NCBI RefSeq assembly: GCF_000632225.1
Contig: NZ_JFYV01000045.1
Span: 141,153 to 205,152, forward strand
Origin: Sphingomonas sp. RIT328
Lineage (GTDB): Bacteria > Pseudomonadota > Alphaproteobacteria > Sphingomonadales > Sphingomonadaceae
Direction: 5' to 3'
Length of the DNA: 64,000 nt
In this document: piece after piece, positions 47,026-55,159 of the stretch
How the letters are laid out: every line of letters begins with the position of its first letter
How positions within the stretch are numbered: the stretch's first letter is position 1
Position numbers and translations under genes: made by a program
The notes under the pieces: generated by a model
The model's database searches: none
What the model was told of the DNA's origin: nothing
Seen by the model: the letters and a program-made list of their open reading frames with translations, nothing else

Positions 47026-47040
47026 GTTCCCTTTATGTTC
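47026..47040 (+). promoter_or_regulatory. alphaproteobacterial LexA box GTTC-N7-GTTC
   Basis: GTTC at 47026-47029 and 47037-47040 with exactly 7 bases between, the known direct-repeat SOS box of alphaproteobacteria. It lies 19-33 bases before the minus-strand small gene and 52-66 before the plus-strand S24 gene. A third GTTC is at 47071. Confidence 0.65.
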
Positions 47041-47050
47041 CTTCTTTGAA

Positions 47051-47078
47051 TCCTACTTGTCCATAGGGATGTTCCTAC
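47051..47078. promoter_or_regulatory. phased TCCTAC repeats, possible S24 repressor site
   Basis: TCCTAC occurs at 47051-47056 and 47073-47078, 22 bases (two helical turns) apart, just before the S24 gene. The reverse complement GTAGGA recurs twice, 11 bases apart, before the HExxH gene (47759-47775). Confidence 0.45.
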
Positions 47079-47091
47079 GGTAGAACGGTGC

Positions 47092-47736
47092 ATGAGCATC
47101 ACGACGCGCCAGGCATTGGAGCAGCTCGCCCTGACCCGCAGGGTCAGCCTAGCATCCCTTTCGAAGATGCTGGGACGGAACACGGCATATGTTCAGCAGT
47201 ACATCACGCGCGGAACGCCAGCCGTCTTGGCCGAAGACGATCGGCGACGGTTGGCGGACTTCTTCGGGGTCGATGCATCCGTATTAGGATCATCCTCGAA
47301 CGCGCATTCGACCTCTGAAGTAGTGCCCGTTCAGCGCATTCAGGTCGAGGCCTCCGCAGGATATGGCAGCGTGGCCGATGCAGACATCTCAGGCGCCAGC
47401 TACAGCTTTGACCGCAAATGGATCCAAAGCGTGTGCAGTTCGAATATCGATTTTCTGTCCATAATCAGGGTGCGCGGCGACTCCATGACTCCGACGCTTG
47501 TGGACGGAGACGACATTCTTGTCGATAGGTCGCCTGCCGCTTGCAAAGTCAGGGATGGCATCTTCGTCTTTCGATGGGACGATACCTTGATGGTCAAGCG
47601 CCTCGCGCCCGCACCGACCTCCAGAACGTGCACGATAAGCAGCGACAATCCGGCCTATCCCACGTGGCCCAACTGCGCAGTGGATGACATCGACCTTGTG
47701 GGTCGCGTCGTCTGGGTCGGCCGCCGCCTTCGATAA
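47092..47736 (+). CDS. S24 family peptidase / LexA-CI-type repressor
   Basis: A 214-residue self-cleaving repressor. The N-terminus is a helix-turn-helix (VSLASLSKMLGRNTAYVQQYITRG). An Ala-Gly bond at residues 89-90 (EASAGYG) is the likely cleavage site. The S24 domain has the catalytic serine S131 in VRGDSMTPTL and lysine K169 in DTLMVKRL. RecA-driven cleavage would inactivate it on DNA damage. It is divergent from the small HTH-like gene across a LexA-type box. Confidence 0.9.
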   Translation: MSITTRQALEQLALTRRVSLASLSKMLGRNTAYVQQYITRGTPAVLAEDDRRRLADFFGVDASVLGSSSNAHSTSEVVPVQRIQVEASAGYGSVADADISGASYSFDRKWIQSVCSSNIDFLSIIRVRGDSMTPTLVDGDDILVDRSPAACKVRDGIFVFRWDDTLMVKRLAPAPTSRTCTISSDNPAYPTWPNCAVDDIDLVGRVVWVGRRLR

Positions 47737-47757
47737 CCTGGACCGCGACACTCATTT

Positions 47758-47775
47758 TGTAGGACACGTGTAGGA
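47758..47775. promoter_or_regulatory. TGTAGGA direct repeat before the HExxH gene
   Basis: TGTAGGA at 47758-47764 and 47769-47775, 11 bases apart, so both face the same side of the helix. It resembles the TCCTAC repeats near the S24 gene read on the other strand. Confidence 0.45.
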
Positions 47776-47864
47776 TATTCCCTGCGACATAGGATGCAGT
47801 CGGCAAGCGGGAACAGCCTTCCGCCTCGCCGGCTGGTCAACACCTAGAACGTCAGGAATTTATC

Positions 47865-48584
47865 ATGGTACCTATCGTCGTAATTGGTAAGCCGGAAGAA
47901 ACCGTCAGCGGCGGCTTCACCATCAACGCTCCCGTGTCACCCTCGTCCGGTCCGCCGGGCGGAACGAACGTCGCCCCGCTTATGCAGCAGAACCAGGCTG
48001 CAGCAGCGAAAAGCGTCACGGTCGAAAGTGACGCGCAGGACGAAGACATCGTTGTCATCGCACGCAAGATCAAGGACACCGTCAATCGCGTAATGGTGCA
48101 GATGACCGCCCGAATGGGTCGAAGCCTTCCCCTCCCTTGCATCCCTGCTCAGGATGGTGCCGTTATTCGGGCCATGGTTGGCAGTCTCGTTTTCAATGTC
48201 ACGACGAAGAACTACGGAGAAGGACGTGCGGGTGAAAACCTCAGCGGCGCTGGCACCAGCAATATTCCCGTCAATATCAACAATTCATACCTTAAGGATT
48301 ACGCCAAGCTTGATGGCGGCATCATGTATCTCGTTCTTCATGAAGTCGGACATTCGTTCAAGGCTTCGCGAGATTTCGGGAAGGCGCAGTGGGAGTCGTG
48401 GTATAATAGCACTGGCAAGGCCAGTGGTCTCACTGGAGAAGCTCTGTCGGCCGCCTATGCGAATTCCGCGCAGTTCGCGTTGAACGAAGCGCGGGCCAAC
48501 ACGATCGCGAAGGCGATCGCGGATATGATGGCGAACGAAGACAAGATCAATTTCACGCCGACGCATGGGTATGCAACGTGCTGA
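47865..48584 (+). CDS. HExxH putative metallopeptidase, unknown family
   Basis: A 239-residue protein not recognised as a named family. It starts with a beta-like VPIVVIGKPEETVSGGFTINAP, then a Gly/Pro linker and DIVVIARKIKDTVNRV. The core has a zinc-protease motif LVLHEVGHSF (H159, E160, H163) and a possible third ligand E208 in ALNEARANTIAKAIADMM. No classical signal peptide. GC content is lower than average. AGGAA precedes the ATG. It lies 128 bases after the S24 repressor with shared repeats in front, suggesting repressor control; it could be an effector or toxin (inference). Confidence 0.7.
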   Translation: MVPIVVIGKPEETVSGGFTINAPVSPSSGPPGGTNVAPLMQQNQAAAAKSVTVESDAQDEDIVVIARKIKDTVNRVMVQMTARMGRSLPLPCIPAQDGAVIRAMVGSLVFNVTTKNYGEGRAGENLSGAGTSNIPVNINNSYLKDYAKLDGGIMYLVLHEVGHSFKASRDFGKAQWESWYNSTGKASGLTGEALSAAYANSAQFALNEARANTIAKAIADMMANEDKINFTPTHGYATC

Positions 48585-48620
48585 TCAGCGAAGCGCTGCC
48601 TCAGAGCTTGTAATGAAATC

Positions 48621-48651
48621 GAACGGATCGGCTTCTTGAGCCGATCCGTTC
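48621..48651 (+). terminator. strong hairpin after the HExxH gene
   Basis: A 13-bp perfect stem, GAACGGATCGGCT (48621-48633) with AGCCGATCCGTTC (48639-48651), and a 5-base loop, 36 bases after the stop. The plus strand lacks a clear T-run after it, so it may end transcription weakly or protect the 3' end. Confidence 0.6.
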
Positions 48652-48718
48652 AAACTCGATGATCGCCGCGACTAAACGGCCGCAGCAGCATCGTGAACCC
48701 TCTGGATGGGGATCTATA

Positions 48719-48931
48719 ATGAGAGAGCATAGGGACCTTATCGCCTTCTGCGTGCTGGTTTGCGCAATCTGCTACCTGGCCACGGTTGCGGCGGCACTCG
48801 CGTGGGAAGGGAAATATATCGAGGCGCTCGGCTTCGGGGGAATAACGACGGGCCTCGTTGGAGTGCTTGGGGCTCTCAGGCCCAAGGGATACGCCACGGA
48901 CATCGAGACTTCGAACACGTCGAAGGAATGA
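48719..48931 (+). CDS. small holin-like membrane protein
   Basis: A 70-residue protein with two hydrophobic segments (DLIAFCVLVCAICYLATVAAAL and ALGFGGITTGLVGVLGAL) and the ending LRPKG.ATDIETS. The pattern (short charged start, two helices, EALG.GG.TTGLVGVLG.LRP) recalls small membrane proteins beside phage lysis genes. ATG 48719 is chosen because the frame before it has no homology. Holin function is a guess. Confidence 0.55.
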   Translation: MREHRDLIAFCVLVCAICYLATVAAALAWEGKYIEALGFGGITTGLVGVLGALRPKGYATDIETSNTSKE

Positions 48932-49188
48932 CTGATCGACGCTGTCGCCATTCTCACCTCCAAACGATCCTACGGACATCGCGGCGGCATGTTCATGTCA
49001 CGGTGGTAGCCAAGTGTTCAGTGGCAGTGATATCCGTGGGGTCGATTTCCCGTTTGCCGCTCACCACCGCCGCATGCCCCCGGTCGACTCGATTGACGGC
49101 GACAGACAGGGTGAGAGCGACATCAGGATGGGTCGTCGAAGGTGCGGCCTCTCCCACCGTCGCCCGCTTCAGTGGGACCGGATGGTTT

Positions 49189-49815
49189 TCAGACCTTCGG
49201 GAAAAGGATCACCGATCGACGATCGAAGTACCATAAGGAGGTTTCTGGTATCGTCGCGCCGCTGCTTATGCTGCTGGGGTCTAACACGTACGTCGATAGC
49301 GGCTGCTCTGGATCTGAGTCGATGATCCTCAGGCCGCGTGGATCATGCTGCAGAACGAGCCATTGCTCAGTCGGGTATTGCGACCATACGATTGCGCAGG
49401 CGATGTCTTCTTGGCCAAGGTGCGCAATGAGCTTCTCCCAGAATCTCGCGTGATATCGAAACTTCCTGTTCGCGAATGGCTCGAAGACATCAGGAAATCC
49501 AGGAAGCTCCCCTGCTACTTTGAAAACCATCTTCCTGAGGTCATTCTTGCCGATGCGGTTCCACGCGGTCGAGGGCCAGCTTCGCTTTGGCAATGCCGAG
49601 CAGCACGAGATGAAGACCCTTCTGGCTTCATGCTCGCTTTCCAGTCCGTCCGACCACCCGGCCTGCGCGAGCCCGTTGATGACGGCGTATATGCCGCAGA
49701 AACCATCGAAGCTGCCCCGGAGGCGAACCTTGCGGCCGTTGGCCCGCAGTGCTCGAACGCTCGAGCGAGGCGGTTCCGCGGGACGAGGTTCGTCGGGAGG
49801 AACGTCTTCATGCAT
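49189..49815 (-). CDS. papain-like (C39-type) cysteine peptidase-like protein
   Basis: A 208-residue protein with a GSFDGFCGIYAVINGL motif, whose Cys-Gly after Phe matches the nucleophile of C39/papain-like folds, and a later strand QWLVLQHDPRGLRIIDSDP with the acid Asp. Relatives usually have HW in place of QW, so the catalytic His seems replaced by Gln here, or another His (QHDPR) takes over. No signal peptide. Function unknown. Confidence 0.65.
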   Translation of the reverse strand: MHEDVPPDEPRPAEPPRSSVRALRANGRKVRLRGSFDGFCGIYAVINGLAQAGWSDGLESEHEARRVFISCCSALPKRSWPSTAWNRIGKNDLRKMVFKVAGELPGFPDVFEPFANRKFRYHARFWEKLIAHLGQEDIACAIVWSQYPTEQWLVLQHDPRGLRIIDSDPEQPLSTYVLDPSSISSGATIPETSLWYFDRRSVILFPKV

Positions 49816-50175
49816 GCGTCCAGTTCCATCAGTTCGCGAGCATAGAACACATGCTGCGGGTCACTTCTTCTCGTTTCTACAGCACTTCAGGCCATATTCG
49901 CATATCTCCCGGTGCCCGCAGACCTCTGATCGATCCTTGCTCGACGTCAATACTGGGCCGAACGAAGCTTCAGAGTTTTGTGAGGTCCGCCTCATGGATC
50001 ACCGTGGCCTCTGGAGCGGCAATGCCGCATGCTCTGACCGTTGGTGTCGAGCCGCGTTCGCGCCGACACGTCGTTGGCGCGACGATTCGCGGTCTTTCCA
50101 CCGTTCGCTATTTGGCTGCGCGCAAGGCAGACCTCTCCACCGTCATGACGACGCAGCCGCCGAAGTCGCAGTCGA
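49816..50175. other. 360-bp stretch without a recognised gene
   Basis: It lies between the C39-like gene start and the SUMF1-like gene stop, both on the minus strand. A plus-strand frame (49749-50204) crosses it but overlaps the better gene and has no family resemblance. Confidence 0.45.
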
Positions 50176-50985
50176 TCAGTGCAGTTGAGAGCGTTTTGAA
50201 GTAGGGGGCGGGGAAGCGGCCAGCCGAAATCCCACGCTGATCATCGGGGCGCCGCATATCGAATGGAGCACAGCTCGAAAGTCACCAGGCTTCTCTCTGC
50301 CGCTGCCACGTTCGACGGAGTACCCACCCAGCCCGGTGACGAGCGGGACGTCCGGTCCTGCGTCCACGCACCTTTCCGACTCCCGTCCAGATAGGCGATC
50401 CATGTCGGACAAGAGCTCGCCGGCGTTGCCCTCAAGGTCGAAGATGCCGTCCGAGGTAGGAGGTCCGCTGGCGACAACCTGCACCGTGGCCTCGCGAACG
50501 CTTTCGCGTGGGTCAGATCGCACCAGAGCCGCAGCTCCTGTCCTCTCCCAGGACGACCATAGACGCGGCTGCGCTGTCCTCGCGGCGATCTGCCACTCTA
50601 TGAGCGTCGGCAATCGGTAGGCCGCGTTGGCGGCGTGGTTCAGCCAGGTGATGTAGCATGCCACGTGCTTCGCGCTGACGCCCGTGACCGGGAAGCCATC
50701 TCGAATGCGCGGATCGCGAGCGCTCTGCACCTCGTGGTCTGCGTCCGAGGATGTCTGCGGCATCGGACAGCCCGCTTGGTCGACCGATTGCAGATACTGC
50801 TTCCATGTCACTTCTCGGGTTGAGAGAGCAAAATCGGTAAAAGGAGGGGCATCGTGGCGAAACGGCACCATCTGCGGGAGGTCTGGACCATGATCCTGCG
50901 GTTGCATGATCTTCGCCTCCACGCAGGACGAGATGATGCTCCCCAGTATCAGAGCGGGCGCGGCGTAGACGCAATGCTTCCTCAT
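50176..50985 (-). CDS. SUMF1/formylglycine-generating-like lipoprotein
   Basis: A 269-residue protein of the FGE-sulfatase (SUMF1) fold: STREVTWKQYLQSVD near the start, PVTGVSAKHVACYITWLN, YRLPTLIEWQIAAR, DGIFDLEGNAGELLSD and the terminal SVGFRLA are the fold hallmarks. A lipobox ISSC near residue 21 implies membrane anchoring. True formylglycine generation needs a sulfatase partner and a Cys pair in the active site; neither is evident. FGE-like domains also serve as sugar-binding or C-type-lectin folds. Function unknown. Confidence 0.8.
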   Translation of the reverse strand: MRKHCVYAAPALILGSIISSCVEAKIMQPQDHGPDLPQMVPFRHDAPPFTDFALSTREVTWKQYLQSVDQAGCPMPQTSSDADHEVQSARDPRIRDGFPVTGVSAKHVACYITWLNHAANAAYRLPTLIEWQIAARTAQPRLWSSWERTGAAALVRSDPRESVREATVQVVASGPPTSDGIFDLEGNAGELLSDMDRLSGRESERCVDAGPDVPLVTGLGGYSVERGSGREKPGDFRAVLHSICGAPMISVGFRLAASPPPTSKRSQLH

Positions 50986-51073
50986 CGTCGCAGATTAACT
51001 CCGATAGGCGGTTCAAACGCCAGACGACCCCATCTTCGCTCCGCATCAGCCGGAACGGGGTGGTCATGCGCCA

Positions 51074-51937
51074 CTACTCCGTATCAGCGCTTGGTTGGTA
51101 GATGGTGATGCTGAGCACGTCGGTCCTCTCGCCGGCGGGATTGCGACCGGCACCGACGACTGCGATCACGAGGCGGTCGGCGAACTCGCCGACCCGGTAT
51201 TCCCACCTCATCGGGGGCAGGTCGTATGGGGCGCTGCCGTCATATGCGGCCGACACGTTGCCGAGGGGGAAGCCGAGGCGGGCGGCATCGGAGCGCAGAT
51301 CGTCCATCCGATACCAGAGGCGGTCCTCGAAGGCGGCGTCGCCGGCGCGAACCTTTCCATCCTCAAGGATGCCTGGTTCGCCTCCGATGATGACCTTCGT
51401 GATCATGCGCTGATCGCGGCATGCCGCCGACAGCAGGCCGGGCGGCACTCCGTCCCAGTTCGCCCTGCAGTCGTAGGGCTCGATGCGGATGCCGGTCGTC
51501 GGCTCGTGGCTTCCGGAGCTCGTCCTCGTTGAGGGCCCCGGGTCCAGCGACGAGCGCGTGACCGCCTTGGCCGCATGGACCAGCTCCAGGGCGACGCCGA
51601 TCACCTGACCGGGGCTTGCCGACAGCCAGTCGTCACGGTTCGGCCTCGAACTTCGGCCGCTTGGTTCACCACCGCGCTTTTCGGCACTGGCCGCGACCTG
51701 CGATGACGACGCCGCTGACCGCTTCGAAGCAATTTGCGATTCTGAGCGACCAGCCCGACCCGAGACGATGACGGCGGGTGACTTCGTGTCCTTCCGAACT
51801 GCCTCGTCGTCCGTCGAAGCCGGCGACGTCACATGGGAGACGTCCGGCACGAACGACGGGCGTCCCGCGCACGCGGAGGGGAGGAACGCCGCGAGCGCCA
51901 AGGCGACGAACCTGCATTCCGAAATGCTGCTCTTCAC
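51074..51937 (-). CDS. unknown lipoprotein
   Basis: A 287-residue protein with signal peptide and lipobox LPSAC (residues 19-23). The first 120 residues are Ser/Arg-rich and low-complexity. The C-terminal half has a compact look (FEDRLWYRMDDLRSDAARLGFPLGNVSAAYDGSAPYDLPPMRWEYRVG). No family recognised. Encoded on the same strand as the SUMF1-like and FG-GAP/TonB proteins, but with gaps of about 80-90 bases. Confidence 0.7.
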   Translation of the reverse strand: MKSSISECRFVALALAAFLPSACAGRPSFVPDVSHVTSPASTDDEAVRKDTKSPAVIVSGRAGRSESQIASKRSAASSSQVAASAEKRGGEPSGRSSRPNRDDWLSASPGQVIGVALELVHAAKAVTRSSLDPGPSTRTSSGSHEPTTGIRIEPYDCRANWDGVPPGLLSAACRDQRMITKVIIGGEPGILEDGKVRAGDAAFEDRLWYRMDDLRSDAARLGFPLGNVSAAYDGSAPYDLPPMRWEYRVGEFADRLVIAVVGAGRNPAGERTDVLSITIYQPSADTE

Positions 51938-52016
51938 GTCTCGACCTTCCCTCCATGCGCCTGTCTGACCACGCTGACGGCCTGCTCTCCGGCCTCGACG
52001 TGCAGCGGCGTCGTCT

Positions 52017-52817
52017 TCAGCCTTCGCCGACCGCGAGGGGCGCGCCGTTCTGAGGCCACGTGATGCGTATGCGCCTCGTCTGCCGTTTCATGGGACCACC
52101 ATTGGGTCCAGGCGCATATCGCGCCCTTTCGATGGCGATCGAACAGGCCTTCGCGTCGAGTTCGGGCGTGCCGCTCGCCTCGATCACCTGACACCGTTCC
52201 ACCCTGCCCGTCTCGTCGACCTGCACCTGCAGTCCGGTGTGTGACGAGCGTTCGTTCGGCCGTTTCGCCCCACGCTCGACGTTGTCGGCGAGAGCCTGAC
52301 AGACGAGCGGATCGACTTCGACAAGCCTGCCGCGTCCGTCCTTGAGCTTGCAGGGAAGCTGTGCCGCCCGTGCCGGTGCCCTGACGGACGACGGCACCGC
52401 CCCGATCAGAGTGCTCGCGGGCGTGGTGCGCGGCGACCAGGTGCTCTGTAGCGCGAAGAAGCGGGTGCCGTTCCACATCGCCAGAGCGGGCACGCCTCCG
52501 ACGTCCGGGATGAACGTGAGCGCGTCGCGATCGCGACCGGCGAACTGTCTCGAACACGCCGGCACGGCCCCCGCGTACGAGCCGCAGAGCCGGGCGATCT
52601 CGGGCGGAGGTATCAGCCCGAGCGTCGCGGCTTCGTCTACGCGCGCGTAGACCACGAATCGTCGGCCGTCATGGAGCACGGCGACGACATCCCGCCTGCC
52701 GTCCGGCTGCCGGACGATCGCCGCCGTGTCCGAGAGGCCGTCGCCGTCGAAGTCGCCGGAAACCGGCGGAGCCTCCGTCGTGGCCGAGATGACGGCCAGC
52801 AGTCCAAACGCTATCAT
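52017..52817 (-). CDS. secreted protein with DxDxDG motif and TonB-C-like domain
   Basis: A 266-residue protein. After a short hydrophobic start it has a calcium-binding-like DFDGDGLSD (FG-GAP/TSP3 style) and a VVAVLHDGRRFVVY repeat segment. The last 90 residues resemble the TonB/TolA C-terminal fold (LQVQVDETGRVERCQVIEASGTPELDAKACSIAIERARYAPG). There is no long periplasmic Pro-rich linker, so it is not a normal energy transducer. Function unknown. Confidence 0.7.
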   Translation of the reverse strand: MIAFGLLAVISATTEAPPVSGDFDGDGLSDTAAIVRQPDGRRDVVAVLHDGRRFVVYARVDEAATLGLIPPPEIARLCGSYAGAVPACSRQFAGRDRDALTFIPDVGGVPALAMWNGTRFFALQSTWSPRTTPASTLIGAVPSSVRAPARAAQLPCKLKDGRGRLVEVDPLVCQALADNVERGAKRPNERSSHTGLQVQVDETGRVERCQVIEASGTPELDAKACSIAIERARYAPGPNGGPMKRQTRRIRITWPQNGAPLAVGEG

Positions 52818-53286
52818 GAGCCCCTCCAGGCTGCCATGAGTAGCGCCCGGTCGTTAAGGGCGGCTTACCTGGCAGGCGGCAGAGGCCACGGAAGCGATTC
52901 GGCCGCTCTCGGACTTCGCGGCGCCCGCCGCCGCGCAAGAACGGGGTTAAAGGTTCCTGAGTTTGGCTGCATGCCCCGCGCCAGGGAGGACCGGGCCTCT
53001 GAGGGGGTGACATCGAACGCGCACGTCCGTGGCGTCATACATCGCTTGAGCATATCTCGCGCCGACGCCATACGCTGCAAGGCTCCGTAATCCTGCTGCG
53101 AAAAGCTCGGCGCCGTCGCTAAAAGTGTTTCCGTATTCGCAGCCTATCTCGCCGATTTTCTTGAGGCCGGAGGCGGTTGACCACGCCACATCGTCGGTGC
53201 CGTCTTGCACGGCTCGTGATGACTTTCGGAGTTCCTGAAGGCCGCGACCGCACTGACCCGCGCGAGGAATGTAGCCGCCAAGCCTT
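52818..53286. other. 469-bp stretch without a recognised gene
   Basis: It lies between the start of the preceding minus-strand gene and the stop of the RDD gene. Short frames only; the minus-strand frame 52947-53453 is a shadow of the RDD gene. It marks the border between accessory genes and the conserved operon. Confidence 0.5.
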
Positions 53287-54159
53287 CTACCGCGCCGCCC
53301 CGTATTTGTCGGTCTGCCGCCTCCCAACCAGCATTCCGCTCTCCAGCCGAGCACACAGCGCCGCGTAGTAGTCGGTGAGGAAGCCGTCGTCGTCGCCGTC
53401 GTCAGGCAGCCCCGCCTTGCGCCGGATTGTCGCCGCGACCGCGGTCCGTGCAAGCCCGTCGCGGCCGCGGATCACGTCTTCCAGGGCCTGGAGCTCGAAT
53501 TCGCCATACAGTCGCAAGGCGGCCTCGGGAAACGCTCGGCGCGGCCGGTCGTCGACCATCGCAAGGTCGGCGGCGAGCGCGTGCGCCCCGGTCTGCACCA
53601 CCCAAGTTCCTGCCACCAGATCGCCGATGCGCAGGCGATCGCGGTTGAACAGCGGAAAGAACAGGAAGATGCCCGTCCAGAGCAGCGCAAAGATTGTCAG
53701 GAACGCATCGGCCGTCCCCATCGCCGCCTGCGCCCCGAGAAAGGAGAGTGGCAGGAACACCTCGATCTCGCGCATCGCGTTGCGCGCCAGCACGGCGCCA
53801 CCGGTCAGCCTCGCCCCATCCCGCGCGATGACGCGCAGGCCCATCAGCCGCTTGCCCGGAGTCGCGCCGCGCCCGCTCGTCTCGAACAGCACGAACCAGC
53901 CGTTGCGCAGGCAGAAGGCGCCGATCAGCCACAGGATGCCGGCGAGCTCCGCACGCGCCGCGACGGCGAACGCGAACAACCCCAGCGAGGCCGCGACCAG
54001 CACGCACAGCATCAGCACGACGTCGATAAGGAACGCGGAGGCGCGCGTCCCCGCGCCGCCCAGCTCCAGCTGCAGGTCGACGCCCTCCGGCGTCACGAAG
54101 CCGCGGCGCAGCGTCGCTGGACCGTCTTGCCGCGGACTATTGCGAAGCGCGCGCCGCAT
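53287..54159 (-). CDS. RDD family membrane protein
   Basis: A 290-residue protein. The RDD domain starts at GTRASAFLIDVVLMLCVLVAAS, followed by GRGATPGKRLMGLRVI (helix linker) and RLRIGDLVAGTWVV at the end, with 3-4 membrane helices. A soluble C-terminal tail follows. It is the last gene of the MoxR operon and overlaps the SpoIIM gene by 23 bases. Function unknown; RDD proteins have been linked to ion transport. Confidence 0.88.
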   Translation of the reverse strand: MRRALRNSPRQDGPATLRRGFVTPEGVDLQLELGGAGTRASAFLIDVVLMLCVLVAASLGLFAFAVAARAELAGILWLIGAFCLRNGWFVLFETSGRGATPGKRLMGLRVIARDGARLTGGAVLARNAMREIEVFLPLSFLGAQAAMGTADAFLTIFALLWTGIFLFFPLFNRDRLRIGDLVAGTWVVQTGAHALAADLAMVDDRPRRAFPEAALRLYGEFELQALEDVIRGRDGLARTAVAATIRRKAGLPDDGDDDGFLTDYYAALCARLESGMLVGRRQTDKYGAAR

Positions 54160-55159
54160 GCCGCCTCCCGATCCCGTAGTAGTAGACCAGCCACACCGCC
54201 AGCATCGCCAGGCCGATGGCCGCGCGCGAGGCGTCGCGCGTGACCACCTGTCGGCCGATCCCCTCCAATATCGCGGCGACGGCGAGCATCAGCACGACGC
54301 CGGCCACCGCGACCGCAGCGGTACGCCCCGCCTGCACCAGCGCCGCCATCCGCGACTGCCCGCCGGGGAAGGCGATGGCCGTGCCGATCCGCATCCCCGC
54401 CGCGCCCGAGACGATGATCGCGAACATCTCGGTCGTGCCGTGAATCGCCAGCCAGGCGAGGAAGTTCGGCCCCAGTCCCTTACTGGCGAACACCGCGATC
54501 ATCGCCCCCAGCATCAGCCCGTTGTAGAGGATCAGCAGCGCGGTCGGCACGACGAAGGCGAACCCGAGGGCGAACGCGAAGATTGCGATTTGCGCATTGT
54601 GGTTGAACAGGAAGCCGGCGAAGGTCCCCAGCCCGTCGCTCTGGGTCTTGTAGAGCGTCGCGCGCAGCGCCTCGGGCGACGCGGTCGGATCGCGGCCGCC
54701 CGCCAGCGCTTCGGGGATGATCCCGTAGTACCAGCTAGGGTCCGACCGCACGAGCCAGTAGGCGGCGATCGCGCCCAGCACGGTCAGCACCGCCATCACC
54801 ACCGTCTCGCGCCACAGCGAGGCGACCGCCGCCGGCCAGCCATGGGTGAAGAAGTGCCGCACGTCGCGCCATGCCGAACCGGACACGCCATACAGCTGGA
54901 AGTAGGCGCGCGCGCACAGCTGCTCGAGGTAGTCGACCACCGCGCGGTCGAGCGACGTCTCGCGCGCGACCGACAGCGACGACAGCGTCGTGCGATACAG
55001 CAGCGGCAAGGCGAGCAGGTCGTCTTCGGACAGCGCGCGCACCGACCGCTTCTCGATCCGCCTCAGCAGGACGTCGAGCCTCGCCCAGTCTGCCTCGTGC
55101 GCCGCGCGGAAGCGGCTGGCGTTGAGCAGCGGCGGCGCCGCCTCGACGAACGCGCTCAC
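54137..55159 (-). CDS. SpoIIM-like (stage II sporulation protein M family) membrane protein
   Basis: A 340-residue membrane protein. A soluble N-terminal helical part (FRAAHEADWARLDVLLRRIE) is followed by five or six membrane helices with the family hallmarks FNHNAQIAIFAFALGF, NGLMLGAMIAVF and LAIHGTTEMFAIIVSGAAGM. It is part of the widespread MoxR/DUF58/SpoIIM cluster, unrelated to sporulation in this group. Its start overlaps the DUF58 stop as ATGA. Confidence 0.92.
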   Translation of the reverse strand: MSAFVEAAPPLLNASRFRAAHEADWARLDVLLRRIEKRSVRALSEDDLLALPLLYRTTLSSLSVARETSLDRAVVDYLEQLCARAYFQLYGVSGSAWRDVRHFFTHGWPAAVASLWRETVVMAVLTVLGAIAAYWLVRSDPSWYYGIIPEALAGGRDPTASPEALRATLYKTQSDGLGTFAGFLFNHNAQIAIFAFALGFAFVVPTALLILYNGLMLGAMIAVFASKGLGPNFLAWLAIHGTTEMFAIIVSGAAGMRIGTAIAFPGGQSRMAALVQAGRTAAVAVAGVVLMLAVAAILEGIGRQVVTRDASRAAIGLAMLAVWLVYYYGIGRRHAARASQ

